DNA from: Candidatus Melainabacteria bacterium
GTDB taxonomy: Bacteria; Cyanobacteriota; Vampirovibrionia; Obscuribacterales; Obscuribacteraceae
Assembly (NCBI GenBank): GCA_016716405.1
Contig: JADJWK010000001.1
Coordinates: 1 to 64,000 of the forward strand
DNA length: 64,000 bases
Direction: 5' to 3'
In this document: positions 34,867-43,793 of the stretch, one piece after another
How positions within the stretch are numbered: position 1 is the first letter of the stretch
How the letters are laid out: the number at the start of each line of letters is the position of its first letter
Program-made: the position numbers and the translations under genes
Notes under the pieces: model-generated
What the model saw: only the letters and a program-made list of their open reading frames with translations
Told to the model about the DNA's origin: nothing
Databases searched by the model: none

Positions 34867-36010
34867 AAGCGATAAGCGCGTGGACTACCCGATCCTGCTC
34901 CTGGTCTCGCAAGTCAAAATAGAGGGGAAGCGTAAGCGCTTCCCTGTAGTACTGCTCAGCTTCCGGGAACTGTCCCCAGTCGAAGCCCAGACGGCGATAA
35001 TAGGGCTGCGTGTGGACCGGAATGTAATGCACATTTACGAGCACACCGGCATCCCTCATGGCATCGAATACCTGCCGCCGTGACATGCCGACACGATCGA
35101 GATCAAGCCTGACGACATACAGATGATGCGCAGAATAGCCATCAGGATGTTGAAAAGGAAGATTAACAGGCAATCCAGAAAGTAGCTCATCGTAGCGCCC
35201 TACCAGCTCGTGCCGCCGGGCTACGAACTCATCGAGCCTGTGCATCTGGCTGCTGCCCAGAGCCGCCTGAATGTCTGTCATCCTGTAATTGAAGCCGAGC
35301 TCCAACTGCTCATAATAGAAAGGTCCTGCATCCCTAGTCGAAAGGAACTCGACGTCACGAGTGATACCATGCGAGCGCAAGCGAGTCAGCTTCTGGAACA
35401 ATTCCTCGTTGTTGGTCATCACCATTCCGCCTTCACCGGTGGTAATTACTTTGACCGGGTGGAAGCTGAATACAGTCATATCCGAGTGCTGGCAGGAACC
35501 GATTTTGCTTTCCCTGTAGGAACCGCCGATACTGTGAGCAGCATCCTCAATAATCATGAATCCATACTTTCGAGAGAGTTCTTTTATGCCCACCATGTCG
35601 CAGGACTGTCCGGCGAAATGCACAGGTACCACAATCTTGGGAAGCTTGTCCGGCGGCGTCGCCTGTAGCTTGCGCTCGAGAGACTCGACACTCATCAAGT
35701 AGGAAACCGGGTCTATGTCTACGAAGTCCACCTGGGCACCACAACAGAGAGCACAATTGGAGGAAGCGACAAAAGTATTCGGGGAAGTCCAGAGCCAATC
35801 ACCGGGACCGAGTCCGGCAGCCAAACAGGCGATATGAAGCCCAGCAGTGGCATTGCTCACAGCCACCGCATAAAGGGCTCCGCAGTACTCGGCGACATTT
35901 CTCTCAAAACGCGGGACAGCTGGTCCTTGAGTGAGGAAATCAGAGCGCAGGACATCTACTACGGCCTGAATATCAGCTTCGTTGATATTCTGCTTTCCAT
36001 AGGGAATCAC
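34850..36010 (-). CDS. pseC: UDP-4-amino-4,6-dideoxy-N-acetyl-beta-L-altrosamine transaminase
   Basis: The PLP aminotransferase of about 386 residues starts, in my reading, at GTG 36010 (VIPYGKQNI, as in PseC), five bases after pseB; a TTG at 36055 inside pseB is the longer option. It has SNATAGLHIACLAAGLGPGD, the Asp of MIIEDAAHSIGG, the PLP lysine in FSFHPVKVITTGEGG and NYRMTDIQAALG, then VHYIPVHTQPYY. PseC aminates the 4-keto product of PseB in pseudaminic-acid synthesis. It is the second gene of a pseB-pseC pair on the minus strand and overlaps the convergent gene by 17 bases. Confidence 0.88.
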   Translation of the reverse strand: MIPYGKQNINEADIQAVVDVLRSDFLTQGPAVPRFERNVAEYCGALYAVAVSNATAGLHIACLAAGLGPGDWLWTSPNTFVASSNCALCCGAQVDFVDIDPVSYLMSVESLERKLQATPPDKLPKIVVPVHFAGQSCDMVGIKELSRKYGFMIIEDAAHSIGGSYRESKIGSCQHSDMTVFSFHPVKVITTGEGGMVMTNNEELFQKLTRLRSHGITRDVEFLSTRDAGPFYYEQLELGFNYRMTDIQAALGSSQMHRLDEFVARRHELVGRYDELLSGLPVNLPFQHPDGYSAHHLYVVRLDLDRVGMSRRQVFDAMRDAGVLVNVHYIPVHTQPYYRRLGFDWGQFPEAEQYYREALTLPLYFDLRDQEQDRVVHALIASIQKS

Positions 36011-36014
36011 AGAA

Positions 36015-37040
36015 CTAGCTTCTTGCTGTAACAAGGTTTGCCGGAATTCCTTCAATCATCGCCCGCAGCTCGTCCGGGGTCAGAAAGTGGCTGTTGGTTG
36101 CCGAGCTGTACTCAAAGTCGGACTCGACCGGAACACCGATTTCACCAAGACTGTTCTTGCTGTAATTTGCAAGCTGGCTCGCCTGGATTGTCGGTCTAAT
36201 TACGAAGTGATCGCCAAACTCTAAGGTAAGATGCGAATCATCAGCAGGACACATTACCTCATGCAGTTTCTCACCTGGTCTAATGCCTACAACGATATGA
36301 GGCAGTCCGGGAAAGAGAGCTTCGGCCAACTCAGTGATCCGCATGCTGGGAATTTTTGGAACGATGATCTCGCCCCCTTGCATACGCTGAAAGCTCTTAA
36401 GTACAACATCGACCCCCTGAGGAAGAGTGATCCAGAAACGAGTCATTCGTGGGTCTGTTATTGGCAGCTCTGTGGCGCCCTGCTCCACCAGCTTCTTGAA
36501 GAACGGAATCACGGAGCCCCGCGATCCCACAACGTTGCCATATCGAACTACAGAAAAGCGCGTCTTGCGATTCCCTACGAGGGTATTTCCAGCTATGAAT
36601 AGCTTGTCTGAGACGAGCTTGGTAGCGCCGTAGAGATTGACCGGATTAGCAGCTTTGTCGGTGGAAAGAGCGATTACCTTTTCTACACCACAATCGATTG
36701 CAGCATTGATGATATTCTCGGCCCCATGAACATTGGTCTTGACGCACTCGATAGGGTTATACTCGGCGGCAGGTACTTGCTTGATCGCAGCGGCGTGTAT
36801 TACAAAATCAACTCCGTCGAAGCCTCGGTGCAAACGTTCGGCATCCCGGACATCACCCAGGAAAAAACGCATTGGCTCCACCTGGAACTCCGGTTTCTGC
36901 TGCATCTCGAATTGCTTGTATTCATCCCGAGAAAAAACGATGAGCTTCCGGGGAGAATAGCGGCTCAAAATGGTTCGAATCGCCTGTTGCCCGAAGGAGC
37001 CAGTTCCGCCGGTCACCAGAATAGTCTTGTTATTGAACAA
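36015..37040 (-). CDS. pseB: UDP-N-acetylglucosamine 4,6-dehydratase (inverting)
   Basis: The 341-residue short-chain-type enzyme begins MFNNKTILVTGGTGSFGQQ (NADP-binding GxxGxxG). It then has FSRDEYKQFEMQQ and FLGDVRDAERL, a hallmark of PseB/FlaA1. The catalytic region is STDKAANPVNLYGATK, and VVRYGNVVGSRGSVIPFF and GIRPGEKLHE follow. It converts UDP-GlcNAc to the 4-keto-6-deoxy-altro sugar with inversion at C5, the first step to pseudaminic acid. The start codon is TTG at 37040, supported by GAGG about eight bases upstream. The length and all motifs are complete. Confidence 0.9.
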   Translation of the reverse strand: MFNNKTILVTGGTGSFGQQAIRTILSRYSPRKLIVFSRDEYKQFEMQQKPEFQVEPMRFFLGDVRDAERLHRGFDGVDFVIHAAAIKQVPAAEYNPIECVKTNVHGAENIINAAIDCGVEKVIALSTDKAANPVNLYGATKLVSDKLFIAGNTLVGNRKTRFSVVRYGNVVGSRGSVIPFFKKLVEQGATELPITDPRMTRFWITLPQGVDVVLKSFQRMQGGEIIVPKIPSMRITELAEALFPGLPHIVVGIRPGEKLHEVMCPADDSHLTLEFGDHFVIRPTIQASQLANYSKNSLGEIGVPVESDFEYSSATNSHFLTPDELRAMIEGIPANLVTARS

Positions 37041-37183
37041 AGATTTCCGCCTCGACTGAGCCCCTTCTGGTCCTCAACTAGACTACGCTCGCAGTTTGTC
37101 ATAGAGTTCCACCAGAACAGTATACGTTCGCCCGTGTAATCAGTCAAAACATGCCAGAACAAGCAGTTTACATGAGACGAAAT

Positions 37184-37768
37184 TCATCTCGTCGAATGAA
37201 TTTCCAAGAATTCAGCTTTCAAGACACCGTATTCAAGCCCATCAGCGTAAGACCCGTTCTTAAAATGGACGTCGCGCCGACGCCCTTCCTCCTTCATCCC
37301 CAGATAGAGAGCGAGCCTCTGCATTGAGATGTTTTCGGCATGGGTGCCGCAATAAATACGATGCAGGTTGAGCGTCTCGAATCCGTGGCGGATGATGAGC
37401 AGGGCGGCTTCCTTGGCCATGCCTGTACCCCAGTAATCTACCTCCCCGATTATAATTGAGAAGTCAGCATTACGATTCACCCAATCTATTAAGCCTAGCG
37501 AGATATTACCTATATGCTGGTCATCCTGGCGTGCATAGACAGCCAATACCAGACTGTCATTGGCATCGCTTAGACTCCTCACATAAGCCTCAGCCTTCCA
37601 GCGTGTGAAAGGTTGGACGTTATGGCGAGTAAACCTGCAGACATTTTCGTCATTGAGCCAGGCTAGATAACGATCCGTGATCTCGTCTTCGGTCAAGGCC
37701 TTTAGGTATACCGATTTGCCGAGCAGAAATGGCTGGTGTTTCACAATAACTCTTTCCTTCTCTTCCAT
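37184..37768 (-). CDS. RimJ/RimL-type GNAT acetyltransferase, PseH candidate
   Basis: The 194-residue protein has the GNAT pattern: VYLKALTEDEITDRYLAWLND at the N-terminus, DFSIIIGEVDYWGTGMAKEAA as the acetyl-CoA loop, and LNLHRIYCGTHAENISMQRL. Sitting beside pseB and pseC, it may be PseH, which acetylates the 4-amino sugar with acetyl-CoA. A second GNAT domain is fused to NeuB elsewhere in the window, so the division of labour is not clear. It lies about 140 bases upstream of pseB on the same strand, a gap that could hold a promoter. Confidence 0.75.
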   Translation of the reverse strand: MEEKERVIVKHQPFLLGKSVYLKALTEDEITDRYLAWLNDENVCRFTRHNVQPFTRWKAEAYVRSLSDANDSLVLAVYARQDDQHIGNISLGLIDWVNRNADFSIIIGEVDYWGTGMAKEAALLIIRHGFETLNLHRIYCGTHAENISMQRLALYLGMKEEGRRRDVHFKNGSYADGLEYGVLKAEFLEIHSTR

Positions 37769-37935
37769 AAAAGCTTTTGCACAGACGCTTATCCAATTGT
37801 TTCTTTGGTCAATTCTAAAAGGCCGCTCAAAATCCTACCACACAAAAAGCGATCACGAAAGCGAGTAATGAAGGCATTGCCTGCAGGCTGTGACCCTCTC
37901 TTGGCAAGAATTGGACAGGACCACTTTCCTGCCGC

Positions 37936-38898
37936 TCAGCGAAAATTCCTTATAAGCTCGCACAGAAATAGGACTTCAAGGGTGTCCCTTGCAGGGGACA
38001 CCAGATCCTCATCCTCTTGAAGATGGTGCCTGAGATTGGCGTAGGCATCTGGAAGGCAGTTGAAAAGAGGAGCCGCCGAGGTGTCGCCCGCCAGAGTCTT
38101 ATAGTCGGCATACTGCTCATCGGCTACAACCCGGTAAAGCGCCATCTGCTTATCCGCATCGCTTATACGAATGCGACCTCTAGCAAAAATTAAATCGAGT
38201 TCGTAAACCGAGAAATTCCGGGAGTCGATTGCCTGAAGATTGAAGGTGCTGCCGTTCTCCGTTTTCAGAATGGCACTAAAGCTGGGATCTGACTCATCAA
38301 AATCGAAAGTCTTCCCGAATACATGGTCGACATTGAAACTCTCGCCGGTGAGAAAGAGAAGCTGGTCCAAAAGATGGGAACCATTATGAAAAAGTCCCTT
38401 TCCGTAGAAGCCGCAACCGGCCTGGTACGCACCATATGCACCACTGCGTACCGACTTGGAGCAATCCTGGAAAACCTTGACAAACCGCCGGGAATAATTC
38501 ACCGAAAGCGATATGGAGCGATCCGCATAAGCGCTTACCACCGCTTCGGCATCAGCCAGATTGTCGGCTAGAGGCTTCTCTGTGAAAACCAGGCGGATGC
38601 CTTTCTCAGCAAGAAGACGAGTGAGAACGTGAGCATGCTCGGCGTCCGGCACGCAAACCACGGCGAGATCAGCAGATACCGAAGAAAGTGCACTGTCTAG
38701 ATCAGCGAAGGCTCTTCCACCCCAGATTTCGGAAGCTTTCTCGGCCTGGCCTGGTCGCGTATCGACAAATCCAAGAAGCTCAAGATCCTGGCTGTCAGCT
38801 ATGGCATGCCCGTGACACAACCTGTAGTGAGCCCCGGGCTTACTGTAGAACGCACCCATGTTTCCGGCTCCGATAACGAGGACTTTCAGTGTGCTCAT
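37936..38898 (-). CDS. Gfo/Idh/MocA-family NAD(P)-dependent oxidoreductase
   Basis: The product of about 320 residues has VLVIGAGNMGAFYSKPG (Rossmann GxGxxG), LAVVCVPDAEHAHVL, the catalytic Lys in FTEKPLADNLADAE, and NGSHLLDQLLFLTG, the His/Asp region of the C-terminal domain. Family members oxidise or reduce sugars at C3 or similar positions. In the pse/leg loci such genes often supply a modified sugar. ATG 38898 is chosen over the preceding GTG. A TATAAT and an inverted repeat lie upstream. Substrate unknown. Confidence 0.8.
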   Translation of the reverse strand: MSTLKVLVIGAGNMGAFYSKPGAHYRLCHGHAIADSQDLELLGFVDTRPGQAEKASEIWGGRAFADLDSALSSVSADLAVVCVPDAEHAHVLTRLLAEKGIRLVFTEKPLADNLADAEAVVSAYADRSISLSVNYSRRFVKVFQDCSKSVRSGAYGAYQAGCGFYGKGLFHNGSHLLDQLLFLTGESFNVDHVFGKTFDFDESDPSFSAILKTENGSTFNLQAIDSRNFSVYELDLIFARGRIRISDADKQMALYRVVADEQYADYKTLAGDTSAAPLFNCLPDAYANLRHHLQEDEDLVSPARDTLEVLFLCELIRNFR

Positions 38899-38951
38899 CA
38901 CAACTACTTGGGAATCTTGTACTCTGGCTCAGCCTGATACGAATCGGCGCA

Positions 38952-38990
38952 ATTATAGATGTCCTTGTGCTCTTGCTCAGGCAAGAGCAC
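38952..38990 (-). promoter_or_regulatory. -10 box with adjacent perfect inverted repeat upstream of the Gfo/Idh gene
   Basis: On the minus strand a TATAAT (38957 to 38952) lies about 55 bases before the Gfo/Idh start. Just upstream is a perfect 10-base inverted repeat, GTGCTCTTGC-TCAG-GCAAGAGCAC (38967-38990). It covers the place where a -35 box should be, as an operator would. No T-tract follows on either strand, so it does not look like an intrinsic terminator. Confidence 0.45.
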
Positions 38991-39095
38991 TGCGACACAA
39001 TTAGGCATGAAAATCCCTCCCATCTCGAAAAATCTAGTCACCCTCAGATCGAAGTACTAAGCAGCTTTGGCTTAGCTGGCCTTGAGCGTTCCAGG

Positions 39096-39887
39096 TTAAG
39101 CCGATTCGAAACGATCTTCATTCTTCACCACAATAAATGGATCTGAGAGTAGCTGAGGAAGAAAAGCATCCCTCATTTGGCGGGCCGACATCCCCGCCAT
39201 AGACACACCATAAAAATTCACGACACGCATTCCTCCAGAAATTAGACAGTCGGTAATGGGCGTAAAATCGTTGACAACAGGAGGAGGAGGATCCAGGCGA
39301 CGCACGAATAGCGTCTCCTCAATTTCGTAAGAAACATCATTTCGAATAATCGTCCCACTGAATTTCTTCGGATACCTGTAAAACACCACTTCCCTCGCGA
39401 GCCACTCCATCCGGTGCAAGTAGCTACAGTGCGTAGGATGCGTCCCAATCATCAAAAACGATGCATTTCTCTTTTCCATCCAATCATAGACAGAACCGTC
39501 TCCCCAGGCATGCTGTGGTCTTAATTTCACAAACTCATCAGTGCTGGGACCGGAAATAGCATAAGAAAAAAAAGCACTAAGACTTCGTTGAGCCTCAACA
39601 GTGGTCCTAAAGTACTCGGACAAAATCCCTGTTGTTGAAGGTTCCAGATCCAGATTGCAGCTACCGTTGCGAAAGCCACCAGTAAAAGTAGGCATCAACA
39701 AGTCACGTTTTGACCCCAACAACTCTTTGAGCATGCCATAAATCTCGCGGCAGAGTTTTTCAGGAGACACCCTCAAAACCTTACAAAAAGGCCAAAGCGC
39801 ACTGAACACCACCACAGGTGAGTCCTCATCGTCCAGCACCAAACTTGCTAGCACATGCTCTAGTTCCGATAAGTTATTGGTCGTCAT
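39096..39887 (-). CDS. AAC(3)-family N-acyltransferase
   Basis: The 263-residue protein matches the Antibiotic_NAT fold: DLLMPTFTGGF, TGILSEYFRTT, the signature RSLSAFFSYAISGP, HAWGDGSVYDWMEK and LMIGTHPTHCSYLHRMEW. Family members move an acyl group from acyl-CoA to an amine, classically position 3 of aminoglycosides, but relatives act on other amines, including biosynthetic intermediates. Its start overlaps the aminotransferase stop (ATGA), so it is the last gene of the ACP cassette. Here transfer of an ACP- or CoA-linked acyl group to an amino sugar is the likely job. True antibiotic resistance is much less likely given the operon. Confidence 0.8.
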   Translation of the reverse strand: MTTNNLSELEHVLASLVLDDEDSPVVVFSALWPFCKVLRVSPEKLCREIYGMLKELLGSKRDLLMPTFTGGFRNGSCNLDLEPSTTGILSEYFRTTVEAQRSLSAFFSYAISGPSTDEFVKLRPQHAWGDGSVYDWMEKRNASFLMIGTHPTHCSYLHRMEWLAREVVFYRYPKKFSGTIIRNDVSYEIEETLFVRRLDPPPPVVNDFTPITDCLISGGMRVVNFYGVSMAGMSARQMRDAFLPQLLSDPFIVVKNEDRFESA

Positions 39888-41119
39888 TTTTGCATTAGTG
39901 GTTCAAGGTGGTGCAATCCAGACTCCTCTAGTCTCTGCTTTACTAAAGCTGCAGACAAAGTCCTAGCATTTGTCAAATCCTTCATGACCAATAGAGCGTC
40001 ATGTATTCTCTCCTCCGACTCAGTTCCAATCCCTACACGAACAAATCTAGAGGTGCTTTGTCCATAGGCTGATCCAGGGACAACTGCGATCTGGTGATTA
40101 AACAGCAGTTCAAGACAAAAATCGAGAGATGTTCCCGGAAAGTCGCCAATACTAACCATAAAATAAAAAGTTGCTCCCCCTTGTAAATGAGTGAGTTCGA
40201 TGTCACTCATCAACTGGGAAATCCTTGCACGCTTTTCAACCATCATTCTCACCTGGGGCAGAGTAATTGAGATAACTTCGTCAAAATACTCAGCCATGTA
40301 ATACTGCAGGATGGTGGGTGCACAGGTAATTACGTGCTGGTTAATTTTCTGAAGTTGGTAGCTTAGGTTAGCATCAGAAATCACATAACCTACTCTCCAC
40401 CCAGACATTCCCATGTTCTTAGATAGTGAGTTGACGACTATAACTCCGTCTTTATCGGGCACGAGCTTTGCCATGCTATGAAACTCGTCGTTTACAACAA
40501 AATCGCTGTACGCCTCGTCAACAAGAAGCCAAATTCCATTGGAACGACATTGGTTGTAGATAGCCAACAGCTCCGCGCTCGAGTAAATTTTTCCCGCCGG
40601 ATTATTAGGATTATTGATGACTACCATCCTAGTTTTAGAGTCGAAATACCTCGAGAAACAACTGGAATCGCAATCATACGGTATGAACTCAGGTATCGCT
40701 CCAACTAATCGAGCTTGTTCCTGATAACTTAACCACCCCGGCTCATGAATAAGAACTTTATCGCCCGGATTCAAGGTAGATTGCATCGAGAAAAATATGA
40801 TTGGCTTTGAGCCAGCCGACACAATAATTTCGCGAGAAGGATCTACTGATGCGCTGTAATGCTCTGAATAGAACCTGCAGATTTTTGCTCTAAGTTCCGG
40901 AATTCCTCGACTGTCTGAATAATGGTATCCCTTTACAAAGTCCAACCTAGAGAAGTCAAACTGCGGTATATCAAAGAACGCCTCGCCCAGAGACAAGACA
41001 GTTACATCCACACCCCTTCGCTTCTGCTCGTAAACCAATTCATTGACATGAATTGATAAAGCCTCGGGTATGGAACACACCCTCTCGCTAACTTGCATTT
41101 TCTCAGACCAACGGCTCAA
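39884..41119 (-). CDS. Class I/II PLP aminotransferase
   Basis: The 411-residue protein has the fold-type I pattern: LSLGEAFFDIP, YSDSRGIPELRAKI, SAGSKPIIFFSMQ, NNPNNPAGKIYS, the Asp and Tyr of LLVDEAYSDFV, the PLP lysine in NSLSKNMGMSGWRVGYV and the carboxylate-binding RFVRVGIG. It would make or consume an amino acid or an amino compound. The start is TTG at 41119, backed by GAGGTG upstream and by a TTGA overlap with the ligase stop. It lies between the AMP ligase and the acyltransferase, so it could supply the amine or the acid used in the cassette. Substrate unknown. Confidence 0.8.
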   Translation of the reverse strand: MSRWSEKMQVSERVCSIPEALSIHVNELVYEQKRRGVDVTVLSLGEAFFDIPQFDFSRLDFVKGYHYSDSRGIPELRAKICRFYSEHYSASVDPSREIIVSAGSKPIIFFSMQSTLNPGDKVLIHEPGWLSYQEQARLVGAIPEFIPYDCDSSCFSRYFDSKTRMVVINNPNNPAGKIYSSAELLAIYNQCRSNGIWLLVDEAYSDFVVNDEFHSMAKLVPDKDGVIVVNSLSKNMGMSGWRVGYVISDANLSYQLQKINQHVITCAPTILQYYMAEYFDEVISITLPQVRMMVEKRARISQLMSDIELTHLQGGATFYFMVSIGDFPGTSLDFCLELLFNHQIAVVPGSAYGQSTSRFVRVGIGTESEERIHDALLVMKDLTNARTLSAALVKQRLEESGLHHLEPLMQK

Positions 41120-42660
41120 GAATTCACCTCATTCAGACCCTGACTTAGCCGGAATTTCTGAACCTTACCACTCGCTGTAACAGGAAATTCCCTAACGACG
41201 AATACCTTCTCTGGCCACTTATGCCTCACCAAGTGTTCATGGATAAAGGACTCTATCTGCGCCAATACATTGGACTCTTCAACTTCAGATTTCAAAATAA
41301 GATAAAGGTAAAAGCTTTCTCCATAAAACGAATGCGGTACGACTGCAGCCGTCGCCTGCTTTACTGCATGATGCTGTTCGGCAATGGTCTCAACCTCGCG
41401 CAACGATACCATGTACCCGCCTTTTTTTACTACATCCTTGATTCGACCATCGATTACCATTACATTTTCGGAGGTCAAATGTCCCAAATCTCCTGTTGCA
41501 AAATATCCATCCGCATCCAATGGCAAAGACACTGTCCCATCATTCTGTAGGTATCCAAGAAACAAAAATGGGCTCTTAACCAGTATTTCGGTTAGGTCCG
41601 CTACGTCATGATCAAGTACGCTAAATTTGATATCGCTGTATGGAAGGACTTCTCCAGTGGAACCCTCTGTTCTGCTGTCGAGATTATCCAGAGTTTCGCT
41701 CGTAAAAAAAGTAGTCTCAGACAAAGCAAAGTTCTCTAAGATAGCTACTCCAAAAGTTCTTTCGAATCTTCTCTTTGTTTCTAGGTCCAATGGTGCTGTT
41801 CCCACGAAAGCAGCGCGAATTCTTTGCCCGTACTTACTCAAATCTTCCTTTCGAGTTCGTTGAGAAAGTTCCAAGAGACCCCGCACAATAGTTGGCACCA
41901 ACCAAAGCGAATCAATTTCAAACCTTTCGACTGTTTGCCAAAATTCAAGAAAAGTCTTTCCGGAAAAACTCTGGTCAATTACCGTACTGCCCCCTGACGC
42001 TAGCGGCACCAATAGTAGATTGAAGAGCCCGCCGAGATAGGACATCGGTAAATAGTTCCAAAAACGAAGCCGACTATTTAGTAAGTTATGATATTTCAGA
42101 AAAGCATGCCCACTAGACCAGAGACGATCTGCACTAATAACCATTGCCTTCGGCTCACCTGTGGTGCCACTTGTGCTAAGAAAAATTCTCGCTTCGGAAC
42201 TATCAAAAACTCTTTCAGCAGCTTCAGGAAGCCAAGAAAATTCTGCGTCAGTCTCGATATTAAAGCAACGTACACCAGCCTCCTCAACCATCGATGATAA
42301 GTTGCTGTTATAGGGACTTGACAAAAGGCAGTACTTGGGATTCGTAAGTTCAATCCATCGTCTGATTTCTGGCTGAGAAGCTGTACAGGGAAGTGGCGCA
42401 AAAGTTAATCCGCCCAAAAGACAAGCGAGAAAGACTATCGCGGATTCTGACGAATTTGGAAGGAGAACAAAGACTACGTCACCTTTGGACAATCCATGAC
42501 TTTCGAAAAAAGCAAGGCATCGAGAAACCAGCACCGTCAAATCTGAGTAAGAGATGTTTTTGCAATCTACATCTTGTCGAATCGTAAGCGCCGTAGCCTG
42601 AGCTGATTGCTCGGCCAATAGCATGAAATCATGATTTAGACTCCTAATTAATCCACTCAT
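41116..42660 (-). CDS. AMP-dependent acyl/aryl ligase (ANL superfamily)
   Basis: The 514-residue protein has the phosphate loop LSTSGTTGEPKAM, the LPMSYLGGLFNLLLVPL segment, the aromatic/adenine region ILENFALSETTFF, the ribose-binding YFATGDLG with IDGRIKDVVKKGGYMVS, and the C-terminal Lys in ASGKVQKFR. It activates a carboxylic acid as an acyl-adenylate and passes it on to CoA or to a carrier protein. The nearby ACP suggests loading of the carrier. It overlaps both neighbours by four bases (ATGA, TTGA). The carboxylic acid is not predictable by eye. Confidence 0.88.
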   Translation of the reverse strand: MSGLIRSLNHDFMLLAEQSAQATALTIRQDVDCKNISYSDLTVLVSRCLAFFESHGLSKGDVVFVLLPNSSESAIVFLACLLGGLTFAPLPCTASQPEIRRWIELTNPKYCLLSSPYNSNLSSMVEEAGVRCFNIETDAEFSWLPEAAERVFDSSEARIFLSTSGTTGEPKAMVISADRLWSSGHAFLKYHNLLNSRLRFWNYLPMSYLGGLFNLLLVPLASGGSTVIDQSFSGKTFLEFWQTVERFEIDSLWLVPTIVRGLLELSQRTRKEDLSKYGQRIRAAFVGTAPLDLETKRRFERTFGVAILENFALSETTFFTSETLDNLDSRTEGSTGEVLPYSDIKFSVLDHDVADLTEILVKSPFLFLGYLQNDGTVSLPLDADGYFATGDLGHLTSENVMVIDGRIKDVVKKGGYMVSLREVETIAEQHHAVKQATAAVVPHSFYGESFYLYLILKSEVEESNVLAQIESFIHEHLVRHKWPEKVFVVREFPVTASGKVQKFRLSQGLNEVNS

Positions 42661-43634
42661 ATAATTAGTTCACCTTCTTGCATGATCATCGAATCGTCAA
42701 CGTAAATTGTCGGTTCCCGAAGTACGAAATCCAAATGAAAATCCACCTTATTGTTACCACCGACTGTGTGATTAGCACCAAATCCAAAGTGCATTGTGCC
42801 GAGAGCGCCTTCGTCCGTAAGCATTACCCCTGTAAGCCGAGCTTTAGGATTGAGTCCCACTCCACATTCCGCAAGAACTCGCTTAGGTGAATCATCCAAC
42901 TCAAACATCCTTTCAAGCTCTGCCTTGTAAAGAGAATTGCTGCTTTCGAAGCATACAATTTTTCCTCGATCAACAGACAGTCTTACGGGAGTGCACAATA
43001 GTCCAATTTCGGGACATGTAATTGAGCCATCCACGATCACAGTGCCGTAAGAATCTGTTTCGAGCGGGGAAATGTTAGCTTCAATATCAGGAGGTGATCC
43101 AAGATCGCCCGCTGCCAACACAAAACCTGGGCAACAGTTACCTATCCGCTCTTTGATAGACAGGCTAATGTCTGTACCCAGAACAGTGGTAACTCTAATT
43201 GTTTCCCCAAAGGTGAAAATCTCCGAGATCTTGCGAACAGTGGGGTACTGACCTCTGTAGTCAGCCCAAATCGCTGGATCCAAAAACAGATCATTTGTAA
43301 AACATGGCATACTCAGGAAGCGAGCCTTTCGTCGGCCCGCACGAATACGGGCGGAAGTGTGCGCCAGAGAATACTTGCAAAGTGATATTATGAGATCCGA
43401 TTCGCACATCGTGTCAAGCGCGCTCTTCGGAGGCTCCTGCCCATGCTGCGAGGCTAATGGAATCTCAAGCACTTGAACATTCGTAGATAATTCCTTACCC
43501 TCTAATGCTACCATCGCAGCCATGTCAGCGGTCGTTTCATCACAGAGGATTAAGAGACGCTCCTCTTCCCGCAAATTCCCACATTCCACAAGCAAATAAG
43601 TCGCAGCCGCCTTGTGGTCCTTTGTATATTCCAT
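42657..43634 (-). CDS. M29/NicX-like metalloenzyme
   Basis: The product of 325 residues resembles the M29 aminopeptidase and dihydroxypyridine-dioxygenase (NicX) group. The N-terminal half (EERLLILCDETTADMAAMVA) is Rossmann-like. The C-terminal half contains the conserved LAECGVGLNPKARLTG, GTMHFGFGANHTVGG and KVDFHLDFVLREPTIYVD, where His, Glu and Asp residues bind metal. Known relatives cleave peptide bonds or open aromatic rings, so the reaction cannot be told. Starts at 43634, 43658 (both ATG) and 43673 (TTG) are all possible and none has a clear ribosome-binding site. It overlaps the ligase by ATGA, which ties it to the acyl-activation task. Confidence 0.7.
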   Translation of the reverse strand: MEYTKDHKAAATYLLVECGNLREEERLLILCDETTADMAAMVALEGKELSTNVQVLEIPLASQHGQEPPKSALDTMCESDLIISLCKYSLAHTSARIRAGRRKARFLSMPCFTNDLFLDPAIWADYRGQYPTVRKISEIFTFGETIRVTTVLGTDISLSIKERIGNCCPGFVLAAGDLGSPPDIEANISPLETDSYGTVIVDGSITCPEIGLLCTPVRLSVDRGKIVCFESSNSLYKAELERMFELDDSPKRVLAECGVGLNPKARLTGVMLTDEGALGTMHFGFGANHTVGGNNKVDFHLDFVLREPTIYVDDSMIMQEGELII

Positions 43635-43793
43635 GGCAGTAACAGTGCCACCTATCATGCTCTTAACTATCAATTTGGAGGTAGTTTATCATGATTTCTC
43701 TCCACCAAGAAAATGGCGCTGAGGAGGAACCCGCACACCAGTCTCATGCAATTGGATTCAACTGTGCTGTCTCACACGAACGAAGACACACGA

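Noticed and set aside
37878..37887. GCCTGCAGGC palindrome upstream of the GNAT gene
   Set aside because: Ten bases can occur by chance, and there is no adjacent promoter or repeat.
39096..39887. AAC(3)-like gene as an aminoglycoside resistance gene
   Set aside because: It overlaps an aminotransferase gene in an ACP/ligase operon, which points to biosynthesis.
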